A stretch of 64,000 nt of DNA from CAYULW01 sp964445815 (GCA_964445815.1 CAYULW010000011.1:1-64000), one strand, 5' to 3'. Positions 17,710 to 27,032 are shown, numbered from the stretch's first letter. Program-made: numbers and translations. Notes: generated from the sequence alone by a model not told the origin.

Positions 17710-18191
17710 ACTACAGTTTCAATGCTTACTAAATAATCTTTTAAAAATTTACGCGCTCTGAAGATGTATACCTTAACCTGTGATAAACTCAAGTTCATTA
17801 TCTCACCTATCTCACTATAGTCATAACCTTCATAATCTCGAAGCATAATAACGGATCTTTGTACTTCCGATAGCTTTTCTAAGGCTTCTTGTAAAATCTC
17901 ACTTAAGTCACTATACTGCCTGTCATGTGAAAAGCTCTCTTGTTTGACTTCATCCCAGCTCCCCTGTTTTTTCTCTTTTCTAATTATGTCAATCATTCTC
18001 CTATAAGCTGTAGTAAACAAATATGACTTGCTTTTTTCTCCATTTATTTCTTCTCTTTTTTCCCACATTTTTGCAAATGCATCTTGAACTATATCCCTTG
18101 CTTTTTCATCATCACGTATGTTTTTTAGAATGAATCTAAAAACCCCATCAGCGTGACGCTCAACAGCATTATTATAGTCTCTTACAGTCAT
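17706..18191 (-). CDS. ECF RNA polymerase sigma factor
   Basis: 161 residues, normal for a sigma-70 ECF protein. Region 2 spans about 5-75 (VFRFILKNIRDDEKARDIVQ, FAKMWEKREEI, SYLFTTAYRRMIDIIRKE). Region 4 spans about 100-155 (LEKLSEVQRSVIMLRDYEGY, IGEIMNLSLSQVKVYIFRARK). It redirects RNA polymerase to a small regulon. It is translationally coupled (4-base ATGA overlap) to a putative anti-sigma gene and has a self-type promoter GTAAC-N16-CGTC 26 bases before its ATG. Confidence 0.93.
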   Translation of the reverse strand: MTVRDYNNAVERHADGVFRFILKNIRDDEKARDIVQDAFAKMWEKREEINGEKSKSYLFTTAYRRMIDIIRKEKKQGSWDEVKQESFSHDRQYSDLSEILQEALEKLSEVQRSVIMLRDYEGYDYSEIGEIMNLSLSQVKVYIFRARKFLKDYLVSIETVV

Positions 18192-18216
18192 TTTATTCGG
18201 TGTGCTACATCTGTGG

Positions 18217-18241
18217 GACGAAGAAGTTTACAATTTGTTAC
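18217..18241 (-). promoter_or_regulatory. ECF sigma-type autoregulatory promoter
   Basis: On the minus strand GTAAC (18241-18237) lies 16 bases before CGTC (18220-18217), the classic -35/-10 layout of ECF promoters. The ECF sigma gene starts at 18191. The same boxes and spacing recur before the porin at 16553, supporting autoregulation. Confidence 0.65.
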
Positions 18242-18280
18242 AAGAAATTTATATTTTTCTTTAAGCCCTATTAGATTAAG

Positions 18281-18288
18281 TAATTTTG
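18281..18288 (+). promoter_or_regulatory. Putative -7 element for the pseudouridine synthase gene
   Basis: TAATTTTG is an exact TAnnTTTG match, 16 bases before the ATG at 18305, in the region shared with the divergent sigma operon. The -33 box is poor (TCTT at 19-base spacing). Confidence 0.5.
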
Positions 18289-18304
18289 CATCATAAATGT
18301 AATC

Positions 18305-19177
18305 ATGAAAAGTCAGCGCTCCTCAAACTTTAACCGAGATACGAAGAAAAAGAGCTTCAAGAAAAAAACGAATTCTTTTAGTCAAACGAAAAAAGTTGGA
18401 AAAGGGAAAAAAAGACCTGAAAAAGTCGAAAATGAAGACGGAAGTGTAAGACTCAATAAATATATTGCTAATGCCGGAATTTGTTCAAGACGGGAAGCTG
18501 ATACTTTAATTGGTTCAGGAGCCGTTGAAGTCAATGGTAAAATAATCACAGAGCTTGGAACACGCATAAAACCGGGTGATGTTGTCAATGTTGGTGGTGA
18601 AATAATCAAAAGTGAGAGGAAACAATATCTGCTTTTGAACAAACCCAAAGATTACATTACTACCATGGATGATCCGAAAGGAAGAAAAACAGTAATGGAT
18701 CTTGTTGGTAGGGCCTGCAAAGAACGCATTTACCCTGTTGGTCGACTAGATAGAGCAACAACAGGGCTTTTGCTTTTTACAAACGATGGCGAAATGACTA
18801 AAAAACTAACCCATCCGAGTAGCAATATTCGAAAAATATATCAGGTCTCTCTAGATAAAAAAGTGACTCAAAAGGACCTTTTCAGGCTTGTTGAAGGCAT
18901 AGAATTAGATGATGGAATAGTCAGTGCAGATAAGGTCATGTATGCTCAAAATGGGCAAGATAAAAGTGTTGTTGTCCTAGAACTTCACTCTGGTCGTTAT
19001 CGTGTAATAAGACGAATGATGGAACATTTAGGGTATAAAGTGCTTCGTCTTGACCGGACTCAATTTGCAGGGTTAACTAAAAAAAATATTCCTAGAGGTC
19101 GACATCGTTTTTTAACGGAAAAAGAAATTGGTTTTCTACATCGCATTGCCGGAATTAAACAAGAAACCAAGCAATAG
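18305..19177 (+). CDS. RsuA/RluB-family rRNA pseudouridine synthase
   Basis: 290 residues. A Lys/Arg/Ser-rich disordered extension (about 1-45) is followed by an S4 RNA-binding domain (VRLNKYIANAGICSRREAD, about 48-95) and the catalytic domain, with catalytic Asp149 in PVGRLDRATTGLLLFTNDG and a late GRYRVIRRMMEHLGY. It converts a uridine of ribosomal RNA to pseudouridine. The basic extension is common in Bacteroidota members. RluB-type large-subunit specificity is likely but cannot be fixed from sequence alone. Confidence 0.93.
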   Translation: MKSQRSSNFNRDTKKKSFKKKTNSFSQTKKVGKGKKRPEKVENEDGSVRLNKYIANAGICSRREADTLIGSGAVEVNGKIITELGTRIKPGDVVNVGGEIIKSERKQYLLLNKPKDYITTMDDPKGRKTVMDLVGRACKERIYPVGRLDRATTGLLLFTNDGEMTKKLTHPSSNIRKIYQVSLDKKVTQKDLFRLVEGIELDDGIVSADKVMYAQNGQDKSVVVLELHSGRYRVIRRMMEHLGYKVLRLDRTQFAGLTKKNIPRGRHRFLTEKEIGFLHRIAGIKQETKQ

Positions 19178-19192
19178 TTACGTTTTGATTTT

Positions 19193-21829
19193 ATGAAATT
19201 AGTTAGAAGGGCGTTTACTGTATTTTTAATCCTGCTTCTTCTATTTGCCGTAGCTAGTTTTTCCTTCATTAAACTTTATGGAGATGAAATAAAAAACGCT
19301 ATCGTTTCAGCATTCAATGAGTATATTAATACAAGCATTAGTGTTGAAGATGTTAAGATTTCTTTCTGGGAAGAATTTCCATCTGCGAGTCTGGAGTTTA
19401 GAAATGTATGTGCTTATTCAAGTAATAAAGAAGATGATACTTTAATTCATCTAGAACAGCTTAATGCCTCATTCAATCTCTTTGAATTTTACAAAAAAAA
19501 CTATCAATTAACCGGTCTGAGTCTTATCAATGGAAAGTGCAACATAGAAATTGATAAAAATGGAAATCCAAATTTTTTGATTCTTAAAGAATCGAACAAT
19601 ACTTCAAAAAACTTTCACTTTAATCTTAGACAAGTCAACATCAAGGAGGTTGACTTTTATTATCAGGATTCGCCCAACAAAATTGATTTGCAGTTTTTTA
19701 TCAATAAAACTAGAGCAAAAGGAGATTTTACAGAAAACATTTATGACTTAGAACTCAACTCATCACTCACAGAATTCTTTCTACAATCAGACACTTGGGT
19801 CATATTGAATAACAAATCAGTCCATTTATCAGGAACTGCTAAAATTAATCAAGAGCATAAATGGCTAGAACTTGCAAATAATGCCATTCAGGTAGAAGAG
19901 CTAAAATTATATGGCTCTGGAATTATTAATTATGGCGAAAATACAGAGTTAGATTTAATACTTGAAACACAAAATCAAGATCTAAAATTAGCGATCTCAA
20001 CATTGCCACAAAATATTAAAAACTCATTATCTGATTATTCTATTGAGGGCAATGCATCACTAAAAGGTTACATCAAAGGAAAGGTAAGCTCTCTAAAGAA
20101 CCCATCATATCGATTTGATTTTCATGTGGATAATGCTGTTCTGAAAAAAAATAAGACCAGTCTGGTATTCAAAGAAACTCAACTAGACGGATACATTGAG
20201 AATGGAGCGACCAATAAGCTTGAAAGCACCGTTTTGGAGTTAAGCAACTTCAAAAGCATTTTGAAAAATGGTGAAGTTTCCGGCAGCTTAAGTCTAAAAA
20301 ATTTTAAACAGCCAACATACCAGCTATTTGGATCAATGAAATTTGATTTGCAAGAAATGGTTGACTTTGCCGGATTAAAAGACGTAAAACATGCAAGTGG
20401 TAAACTAAATGCAAATTACAGCATATCGGGTAAGCTCGAATCAATAAACAATTATTCTGTTTCAGATTTTAAGGCATCACGTTTAAGTGCTCAGATGATT
20501 TTAGAAGAATTAAACTTCGAAGAAATTGAAAACAACCTTGAGGTTAAAAATCTGAGTGGTGTTTTAGATATTGAAGGAAATCAAATCATGGTCTCAGATT
20601 TAAATGCCGAAGTCAATACAAACCCTCTTCAATTCAAAGGAAAAGTAGCTAACCTTATCCCTTATCTAAGTGAACAAAATGAAAACCTAATCTTAGACCT
20701 CAAATGTCATTCGACAGCCTTCAATGTGGATGATTTTATCCAAAAGACATACAATAAGAAGGAACAAAACAAACCTTTTAATCTTCCAAAGGATTTAATT
20801 TTATACTTAGAAGGAGAGTTTGATTACCTTAAATATGATCAACACGATTTAAGACAACTAAGTTTGAACCTCTATTTGGATAAAAATAGAATCGATGTTA
20901 GGGAACTTAACTTTAAAAGCCTCGGTGGAAAGTTCAGAGGGGATGTATTTCTAAAGAAAACATCAAAGGGTTTTCAATTTCTTAGCAGTAGTCAATTGGA
21001 ACAAATAGAAATTAAGCAGTTGTTTGAAGCATTTAATCACTTTGGGCAAGAAACCATTAAAAGTTCTAATGTTTCAGGTCGTTTAAACTCAAACTTAAAG
21101 ACTAATTTTTTATTGGATGAGAAGCTAAGTGTTGATCTGAGTTCTTTAAAACTTGATGCCGATTTGCATATTGAAAACGGTGAACTCAACAATGTTAAAT
21201 CTTTAGAGGCACTTTCCAATTACATTGAGTTAAATGAGCTAAAAAACATAAAGTTTGAAACGCTTCAAAATCAAATCTATGTTCAAAATGAACAAGTATA
21301 CATCCCTAAAATGGAAGTGAAATCATCTGCTCTAAATCTAACCATCTCCGGAGAGCACAGTTTTAAAAATGAGATTAATTATCATTTCGAGCTGCTACTC
21401 AATGAGGTACTTGGCAAAAAGGTAAAACGACCGCAAAATGAAGAGTTTGGTTACGTAGAAGATGACGGACTTGGTAGAACAAAGATTTTTTTACAAATGT
21501 CAGGAACAGTTGATCACCCTGAGTTTTCTTATGACTCTGATGAGCTAAAAAGTCATTTGAAAAAAGAGGTGGATCAGGAGAAAAAAACGATCAAAAAAAT
21601 CCTAAATGAAGAATTTGGATTGTTCAAAAAAGACAGTTCATTCCGTAATATTGAGCTTGATCCACCAAAAAAGAAAAGTCCGTTTAAAATTGAATGGGAG
21701 GATAACAAAAACATGCCGGATAGCGTAGAAACAGAGAAGAAAAGTAAGAAAAAGGGGAAATTTGGAAAATTTATTGATAAAATTGCAAAGCCCAATGAAG
21801 ACGAATTCGTTGAACCTATTGAGAATTAG
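19193..21829 (+). CDS. AsmA-family inner-membrane protein
   Basis: 878 residues. It starts with a membrane anchor (about 7-27, FTVFLILLLLFAVASFSFIKL) and the AsmA signature that follows (about 28-60, VSAFNEYINTSISVEDVKISF, with FWEEFPSASLEF). The long middle is repetitive beta structure with INGKCNIEI, FKGKV and ISGEH-type strands, and the last 70 residues are Lys/Glu-rich. AsmA-like proteins form periplasmic grooves thought to move lipids between membranes or to affect outer-membrane biogenesis. It begins 15 bases after the pseudouridine synthase stop. Confidence 0.85.
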   Translation: MKLVRRAFTVFLILLLLFAVASFSFIKLYGDEIKNAIVSAFNEYINTSISVEDVKISFWEEFPSASLEFRNVCAYSSNKEDDTLIHLEQLNASFNLFEFYKKNYQLTGLSLINGKCNIEIDKNGNPNFLILKESNNTSKNFHFNLRQVNIKEVDFYYQDSPNKIDLQFFINKTRAKGDFTENIYDLELNSSLTEFFLQSDTWVILNNKSVHLSGTAKINQEHKWLELANNAIQVEELKLYGSGIINYGENTELDLILETQNQDLKLAISTLPQNIKNSLSDYSIEGNASLKGYIKGKVSSLKNPSYRFDFHVDNAVLKKNKTSLVFKETQLDGYIENGATNKLESTVLELSNFKSILKNGEVSGSLSLKNFKQPTYQLFGSMKFDLQEMVDFAGLKDVKHASGKLNANYSISGKLESINNYSVSDFKASRLSAQMILEELNFEEIENNLEVKNLSGVLDIEGNQIMVSDLNAEVNTNPLQFKGKVANLIPYLSEQNENLILDLKCHSTAFNVDDFIQKTYNKKEQNKPFNLPKDLILYLEGEFDYLKYDQHDLRQLSLNLYLDKNRIDVRELNFKSLGGKFRGDVFLKKTSKGFQFLSSSQLEQIEIKQLFEAFNHFGQETIKSSNVSGRLNSNLKTNFLLDEKLSVDLSSLKLDADLHIENGELNNVKSLEALSNYIELNELKNIKFETLQNQIYVQNEQVYIPKMEVKSSALNLTISGEHSFKNEINYHFELLLNEVLGKKVKRPQNEEFGYVEDDGLGRTKIFLQMSGTVDHPEFSYDSDELKSHLKKEVDQEKKTIKKILNEEFGLFKKDSSFRNIELDPPKKKSPFKIEWEDNKNMPDSVETEKKSKKKGKFGKFIDKIAKPNEDEFVEPIEN

Positions 21830-21892
21830 TCTAAAACCGGCAACCTTCAAAGCAAATTAATCGTCTTTAAAGGTAAATAAGGGAGGAAGATT

Positions 21893-23443
21893 TTGAACAT
21901 TTATTCAAAAAAGCAGCGTTGGAAATTTGCACTGGCAATTATAGCAGCCATCATCGTTTTCGTTTCTCTTTGGTACACCAACATCTTGGTGGGCAAGATA
22001 GCTGAAGAAGAAAAAAACAAGGCAAAATCTTGGGCTATAGCAATTCAAAAAAAAGCTGAGCTTGTAAATTATACACAAGAGTTATTTACAACCATTGCTG
22101 AAGAAGAGCGAAAGAGAGTAGAGATATGGGCTGAAGCCAATAGAAGAGTTGCCTTAGCCGATATTAATGAAGATCCCACTTTTTATACTCAAATCTTATT
22201 TAGCAATACAACCATTCCAATGATTCTCACAGATCAAAATGGGAGTATTATTACAAGTAAAAACCTCGATGAAGAAATTCAGAATGATAGTTTAGCATTA
22301 AGGCAAAAGCTTAGTGAAATGAAAAACACCAATGGTGTTGTCGAAATTAATTTTTACGAAAATCAAAAGAATTATCTATTCTACGACCAGTCAACTATTT
22401 TTTCCGAGTTAAAAGAAGTTCTCGCAGAACAAGTAGAGTCTTTTAATAATGACATCATTACAAACTCTGCTTCTGCGCCGGTTATCTATACAGATAGTTC
22501 CAGATCCAGAATTATTGCTTTCGGAAATATTGATTCCTCAAAAATTATACAAAGCGGTTATAAAGAGCAGCTCATAGCTGATATGGAAGCAAATAACCCA
22601 CCAATAGCAGTCAATTTAGGTGATGGCGAAAAAAGATATATCTTCTATGATGACTCTCCTTTATTAGTAAAGCTGAAATATTATCCATTTATACAGTTAG
22701 CAGTCATCGCTTTATTCTTGCTCATTGCTTATTACTTGTTTAGCACTGCCAGAAATGCTGAGCAAAATCAGGTTTGGGTAGGTATGGCTAAAGAAACGGC
22801 TCATCAACTTGGAACACCATTATCGTCTCTGCTAGCATGGATAGAAGTATTAAAATCAAGAAATGTGGATGATAAGACGCTTGCTGAGATGAGCAGAGAT
22901 TTAGGGCGTTTGGAAACCGTTACAGAACGTTTCTCTAAAATTGGTTCAGCTCCAAACTTAGAACAACATGACATTAATAAAGTGATTGAAAACACGCTCA
23001 TTTATCTTAAAACCCGTCTTTCAAAAAAGGTAAACTTCAGCCATACAACAAGCAATGGGAATGTAGTGATGGCAAGTGTTAATGTCCCGTTATTAGAGTG
23101 GGTTTTAGAAAACATCATAAAAAATGCCGTAGATGCTCTATCCGGAGAAGGGAATATTGATATTCATGTTACCGATCAGTCTCAATTTGTTTATATTGAT
23201 ATCAGTGATAATGGTAAAGGAATTCCAAAAGGAGCAAGAAAAACGGTTTTTGAACCGGGATATACAACCAAACAAAGGGGGTGGGGATTAGGTCTCTCAT
23301 TAACTAAGCGCATTATTGAAAACTACCACTCAGGAAAAGTTTTTGTGAAACAATCTGAACTGAATGAAGGCACTACATTCAGAATCGTTCTTAACAAACT
23401 AACTCAAAATGGCAGGAATATACATTCATATTCCTTTCTGTAA
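21893..23443 (+). CDS. Membrane sensor histidine kinase
   Basis: 516 residues. Two membrane helices (about 12-32 and 266-284) bracket a roughly 230-residue periplasmic sensor. The kinase part has phospho-acceptor H304 in AKETAHQLGTPLSSLLAW, the N-box ENIIKNAVDAL, G1 DNGKGIP and G2 GWGLGLSLTKRII. No HAMP domain is evident. The start is TTG, supported by a strong GGGAGGAAG Shine-Dalgarno at 21881-21889, unusual in this phylum. Its end overlaps hemW by 35 bases. No response regulator is adjacent, so it is an orphan kinase. Confidence 0.9.
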   Translation: MNIYSKKQRWKFALAIIAAIIVFVSLWYTNILVGKIAEEEKNKAKSWAIAIQKKAELVNYTQELFTTIAEEERKRVEIWAEANRRVALADINEDPTFYTQILFSNTTIPMILTDQNGSIITSKNLDEEIQNDSLALRQKLSEMKNTNGVVEINFYENQKNYLFYDQSTIFSELKEVLAEQVESFNNDIITNSASAPVIYTDSSRSRIIAFGNIDSSKIIQSGYKEQLIADMEANNPPIAVNLGDGEKRYIFYDDSPLLVKLKYYPFIQLAVIALFLLIAYYLFSTARNAEQNQVWVGMAKETAHQLGTPLSSLLAWIEVLKSRNVDDKTLAEMSRDLGRLETVTERFSKIGSAPNLEQHDINKVIENTLIYLKTRLSKKVNFSHTTSNGNVVMASVNVPLLEWVLENIIKNAVDALSGEGNIDIHVTDQSQFVYIDISDNGKGIPKGARKTVFEPGYTTKQRGWGLGLSLTKRIIENYHSGKVFVKQSELNEGTTFRIVLNKLTQNGRNIHSYSFL

Positions 23444-24536
23444 ACAAGCTTGTAGCTATTGTAATTTTCACTTTTCAACCTCTCTAAAAAACAAGGACGC
23501 TTTAATAGAAGCTCTGAGAAAGGAACTGGTAAAAAGAAAGAACTACCTCAGTTCCACAGTTAGTAGCATCTATTTTGGCGGTGGTACTCCCAGCCTATTA
23601 AATCAAGAAGAACTATCCATTATTTTAGAAGATATTTATTTACACTTTCAGGTTCAGGAAAATGTTGAAATTACTCTAGAAGCTAATCCAGATGACTTGA
23701 GAAAGGAAAAGTTAAGCCAACTAAAAAAAAGTGGCATTAATCGATTAAGTATTGGTGTTCAATCTTTTCACGATAAGGACCTTCAGTTTATGGATAGAAC
23801 ACATAGTGCCACTGAAGCCATAAAAGTCATTCGAAGAAGCCAAGATACCGGTTTTGAAAACATCAACATCGATTTGATTTTTGGCGCTCATTCTACTTCT
23901 GATGAAGATTGGTTAAGAAATCTGGACCAATTTTTTGACCTGAACCTTCCTCACCTTTCTGCTTACTCCTTAACCGTAGAAGAAAATACTAAACTCATCC
24001 ATCAAATATCTAAAGGAAAACTAAATGAAGTAGATGATGAAAAAGCATATAGACAATACATGCTTCTTCAAGATGCTATAGACAAGAACGGGTTTGAGCA
24101 ATACGAACTTTCTAATTATTGTAAGAATAGCCAATACTCCAAACACAATTCTTCTTATTGGAATCAAAGCCCTTATTTAGGCATTGGCCCTTCTGCACAT
24201 TCTTTCAACGGTTCTGAGCGAGAATGGAATATTGCAAACAATTCCTTATACATTAAGCAAATTGAGCAAGGCGCTCAATACTCTGAAAAGGAAATGCTAA
24301 CAGAAAAAGATCGCTATCATGATTATTTAATTACAAGACTAAGAACCACTGCCGGTATTGATTTCCAAAGTCTAGAGTCGCTTTTTTCTAAAAAAATTGT
24401 AGATCATTTTCATAAACAAAAGACTCGGATAAATCCAAAAATGCTTCGACAAGATGATTCGACTTTAAAGCTCAAAAGAGAAATACTTTTTCAATCAGAT
24501 GAAGTTATTCGGTCATTAATGATGGATGAAGAGTAA
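23409..24536 (+). CDS. hemW: Radical SAM heme chaperone HemW
   Basis: 375 residues. Iron-sulfur ligands are C11, C15 and C18 in IPFCKQACSYCNF, with the family's F20; SIYFGGGTPSLL, EANPDD, LSIGVQSFHD and GIGPSAHSF follow. HemW-type proteins bind heme and deliver it to respiratory proteins, and are often misannotated as coproporphyrinogen oxidases. The ATG at 23409 lies within the end of the kinase gene (35-base overlap), so the two genes are cotranscribed. Confidence 0.93.
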   Translation: MAGIYIHIPFCKQACSYCNFHFSTSLKNKDALIEALRKELVKRKNYLSSTVSSIYFGGGTPSLLNQEELSIILEDIYLHFQVQENVEITLEANPDDLRKEKLSQLKKSGINRLSIGVQSFHDKDLQFMDRTHSATEAIKVIRRSQDTGFENINIDLIFGAHSTSDEDWLRNLDQFFDLNLPHLSAYSLTVEENTKLIHQISKGKLNEVDDEKAYRQYMLLQDAIDKNGFEQYELSNYCKNSQYSKHNSSYWNQSPYLGIGPSAHSFNGSEREWNIANNSLYIKQIEQGAQYSEKEMLTEKDRYHDYLITRLRTTAGIDFQSLESLFSKKIVDHFHKQKTRINPKMLRQDDSTLKLKREILFQSDEVIRSLMMDEE

Positions 24537-24550
24537 ACTATTTAAGATAT

Positions 24551-24558
24551 TATATTTG
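24551..24558 (+). promoter_or_regulatory. Putative -7 element for the porin-family gene
   Basis: TATATTTG is an exact TAnnTTTG match, 17 bases before the ATG at 24576. No clear -33 TTTG at 19 bases upstream. Confidence 0.45.
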
Positions 24559-24575
24559 TAATTTAAACTACAATT

Positions 24576-25181
24576 ATGAAAAAACTAACAACTCTATTAA
24601 TTGGCATTATTGCTTTTTCAATTTCATCAACGGCCCAAGACGCTAAACTTGGTATTAAAGCCGGACTAAACTATGCCTACATTCATGGTTCCGATGTACA
24701 AAATGTTGAGCCTACTTTTACTTATCATGCAGGAGCTTTACTTAGAATTGAATTTACCGAGTTTGTTGCTTTACAACCTGAATTTCTATTTTCAGTAAAA
24801 GGGACTGATGATGACAACTATTCGGTCGACCTAAATTACATTGACGTACCTGTTTTGCTAAAAATCAAACTCGGAGACTTGTTTAGCGTCCATGCAGGAC
24901 CTCAACTAAGCTATTTGCTTTCCACAAATGAAGAAGGAACCATTACAAATTTTGAAGAGCAAATAAAAGATTTTGATTTAGGTCTTGCCGGAGGCTTAGA
25001 ACTGGAAATGGAATCAGGCTTATCCGTTGGAGCAAGGTATAGCTTTAGTGTAGAGAGCATTGGTGAAGACTATAAGTCAACTGTTGTGGATCCAAATACT
25101 AACCTAAGTTCTACTATTACTGTTGAAGCCCCTGATTATAAAAATGGTGTGATACAATTATTTGCAGCCTTCCACTTTTAA
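24576..25181 (+). CDS. Porin-family outer-membrane beta-barrel protein
   Basis: 201 residues. Signal peptide (KKLTTLLIGIIAFSISSTAQ) then the pattern of the outer-membrane protein beta-barrel family: LGIKAGLNYAYI, YHAGALLRIEF, VALQPEFLFS, YIDVPVLLKIKLG, LFSVHAGPQLSYLL and a final IQLFAAFHF ending in Phe as barrels often do. Structural or channel function in the outer membrane is inferred. A strong terminator follows its stop. Confidence 0.85.
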   Translation: MKKLTTLLIGIIAFSISSTAQDAKLGIKAGLNYAYIHGSDVQNVEPTFTYHAGALLRIEFTEFVALQPEFLFSVKGTDDDNYSVDLNYIDVPVLLKIKLGDLFSVHAGPQLSYLLSTNEEGTITNFEEQIKDFDLGLAGGLELEMESGLSVGARYSFSVESIGEDYKSTVVDPNTNLSSTITVEAPDYKNGVIQLFAAFHF

Positions 25182-25213
25182 GTTTCTAAACAAGATAGAA
25201 TATCTAATCCTCT

Positions 25214-25250
25214 AAAGGCAGTCTCTTTGAAGAGACTGCCTTTCTTTTTT
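25214..25250 (+). terminator. Rho-independent terminator after the porin-family gene
   Basis: AAAGGCAGTCTCT (25214-25226) pairs perfectly with AGAGACTGCCTTT (25231-25243) around a TTGA loop, a 13-bp stem, followed by CTTTTTT. It lies 33 bases after the stop at 25181. Confidence 0.92.
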
Positions 25251-25321
25251 GCTAAAATCCGTAGAGTGAATATTGCATCAATGAAATGGTCTGTGTGTTA
25301 ATAGAAAGGAAAAAAGCCGAT

Positions 25322-26368
25322 TTAACTTTGCTCAGATACCTTTATCTCCTTTCCCAGCCAAGCTAATACATTCTTATGCCAAATGTCTTTCCCCTCTTGA
25401 TCTGTTAAAATACCTGCTTCAACAGCATAATCAACAACTCGTCCGGGATAAGAAGTTCCAACACCTTCCATTTCTCCCAAGGGATACGGATCATCTAAAC
25501 CCATAATTATTTGACTCGCTCCAACCCGTTTCTTAAGCAATTCTAAGGTAAAAGAGTCATGAACCAGAGTATCATAATAGAGATTCTTATGTCCCAATGT
25601 CTTTCTTGGGTCTTCCAGCCCTTTGAAAATATCAGGACGGCCATCAAAGCCTTGAATTCTCCTTCCATAATTAGCTACACCTAACATTCCCCCATGAGCA
25701 AAACTGGTTCTGATGTTAGGGAATTTATTTGGCAGATCGCGCAAAGTGAAAAGGTGAAGGGTATCAGCACATTGAGCCATCATCCAAACCAAGTGAAATC
25801 GCCAATACTGATTTTTCAAGGCAATCATTTTCTCTCCATCGTAAGGATGAATTTGAATTGCTAGATTATACTCATTCGCTAAGTCGTAAATAGGGTCTAC
25901 ATCAGCTTCAGCAACAGAGAGCCACTCTCCCTGAGAATTTAAAAAGTGTGTAGGTAAACAGAGCATTCTTAAGTTCAGCTCACTTACACAGCGTTCAATC
26001 TCTTTTAAGGCTTGATCCATGTATAAGGGTTGAACTACAAAACCACAAGTAAACTTGTCCGGATAGTCGGCCTGCACAGAAGCGTTATAATCATTTTGGA
26101 AACGAATTCCATCGGCACAATCTTGCTCTTCCCATCCATTACAATACAATTGCGAAAGGCAAAGCATCACTGCATGATCAATCTGATAACGATCCATCCA
26201 TTCTAATTTCTCTTTGATAAAGAAACTGGGATCCGTAATTGGCCTTGACCAATCCCCTTGTCGCATAAATTTCTTGTCCTCATCAATCCAAAAAAGCTTT
26301 TTGTCTTTCATGAATTGAGGAATTTGAGAAGGCTCCGGGAGTATATGTCCGTGCCCGTTAATTCGCAT
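25322..26368 (-). CDS. nbaD: 2-amino-3-carboxymuconate-6-semialdehyde decarboxylase (ACMSD-like amidohydrolase)
   Basis: 348 residues, a TIM-barrel amidohydrolase of the ACMSD group. Metal ligands line up with the known enzyme: H6 and H8 in GHGHIL, H174 in IQIHPYDG, H225 in SFAHGG and D292 in GLDDPYPLGE. It decarboxylates the ring-opened product of 3-hydroxyanthranilate, diverting tryptophan carbon away from quinolinate. The partner gene for 3-hydroxyanthranilate dioxygenase lies just upstream on the same strand (20-base gap), strongly supporting the call. Confidence 0.9.
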   Translation of the reverse strand: MRINGHGHILPEPSQIPQFMKDKKLFWIDEDKKFMRQGDWSRPITDPSFFIKEKLEWMDRYQIDHAVMLCLSQLYCNGWEEQDCADGIRFQNDYNASVQADYPDKFTCGFVVQPLYMDQALKEIERCVSELNLRMLCLPTHFLNSQGEWLSVAEADVDPIYDLANEYNLAIQIHPYDGEKMIALKNQYWRFHLVWMMAQCADTLHLFTLRDLPNKFPNIRTSFAHGGMLGVANYGRRIQGFDGRPDIFKGLEDPRKTLGHKNLYYDTLVHDSFTLELLKKRVGASQIIMGLDDPYPLGEMEGVGTSYPGRVVDYAVEAGILTDQEGKDIWHKNVLAWLGKEIKVSEQS

Positions 26369-26388
26369 TTGTCAAATGCTTATTGACT

Positions 26389-26913
26389 TTACACAAATCG
26401 CTCATCAACTTCCATTACTGTACCACAATTGTCGCACGTTCTTAGTTTTTCAGAACCGTAAAACTTCTTAAACACAGGGAGGAAATCATTCACTATGCTA
26501 GTGAGCGGAAAATACTCTTCATACAACTTGTTGTTGCAATTATCACAGAACCACAAGAGCCCATCTTTTTCCCCTTCCTTTCTTTTAAGCTCAATCACTA
26601 AGCCTACTGAGTTCTCAGACCGGTTTGGTGAATGTGGAATTTTCGGAGGCAATAAAAAAATCTCTCCTTCCTTAATAGGAACCTCAACTGCCTTTCCATC
26701 TTCCTGTATCTTAACTATGATGTTTCCTTCTAATTGATAGAAAAACTCTTCACCTTCATTGTAATGGTAATCTTTTCTAGCGTTTGGCCCACCAACCACC
26801 ATCACAATCATATCTGCATCCTCATAAACTAATTTGTTTCCAACCGGAGGTTTTAAAAGATGTCTGTGTTCATCTATCCATGCTTGAAAATTGAAGGGTT
26901 TCTTTATCGCCAT
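26389..26913 (-). CDS. nbaC: 3-hydroxyanthranilate 3,4-dioxygenase
   Basis: 174 residues, the bacterial cupin form. The catalytic iron ligands are H50 and E56 (HYNEGEEFFYQ) and H94 (KIPHSP). A second rubredoxin-like iron site is present as C123/C126 and C160/C163. These positions match the characterised bacterial enzyme almost one for one. It opens 3-hydroxyanthranilate to 2-amino-3-carboxymuconate-6-semialdehyde, the substrate of the neighbouring decarboxylase. No kynureninase or kynurenine monooxygenase gene is in this window. A -7-like TATCTTAG lies on the minus strand at 26934-26941. Confidence 0.95.
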   Translation of the reverse strand: MAIKKPFNFQAWIDEHRHLLKPPVGNKLVYEDADMIVMVVGGPNARKDYHYNEGEEFFYQLEGNIIVKIQEDGKAVEVPIKEGEIFLLPPKIPHSPNRSENSVGLVIELKRKEGEKDGLLWFCDNCNNKLYEEYFPLTSIVNDFLPVFKKFYGSEKLRTCDNCGTVMEVDERFV

Positions 26914-27032
26914 AACACTCTATTTTTATTGGTCTAAGATAAGAAGATTGATGGATTAAACACAACCGCTTATTCCTCCTATAAGGAGCTACATCATCTG
27001 ACAAATTCTTTAACTTCGAAAAAATTTTTCAA

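Noticed and set aside
23409..24536. Calling this protein oxygen-independent coproporphyrinogen oxidase (HemN).
   Set aside because: The short length (375 residues) and the CxxxCxxC with Phe after the third Cys but no fourth Cys fit HemW rather than HemN.
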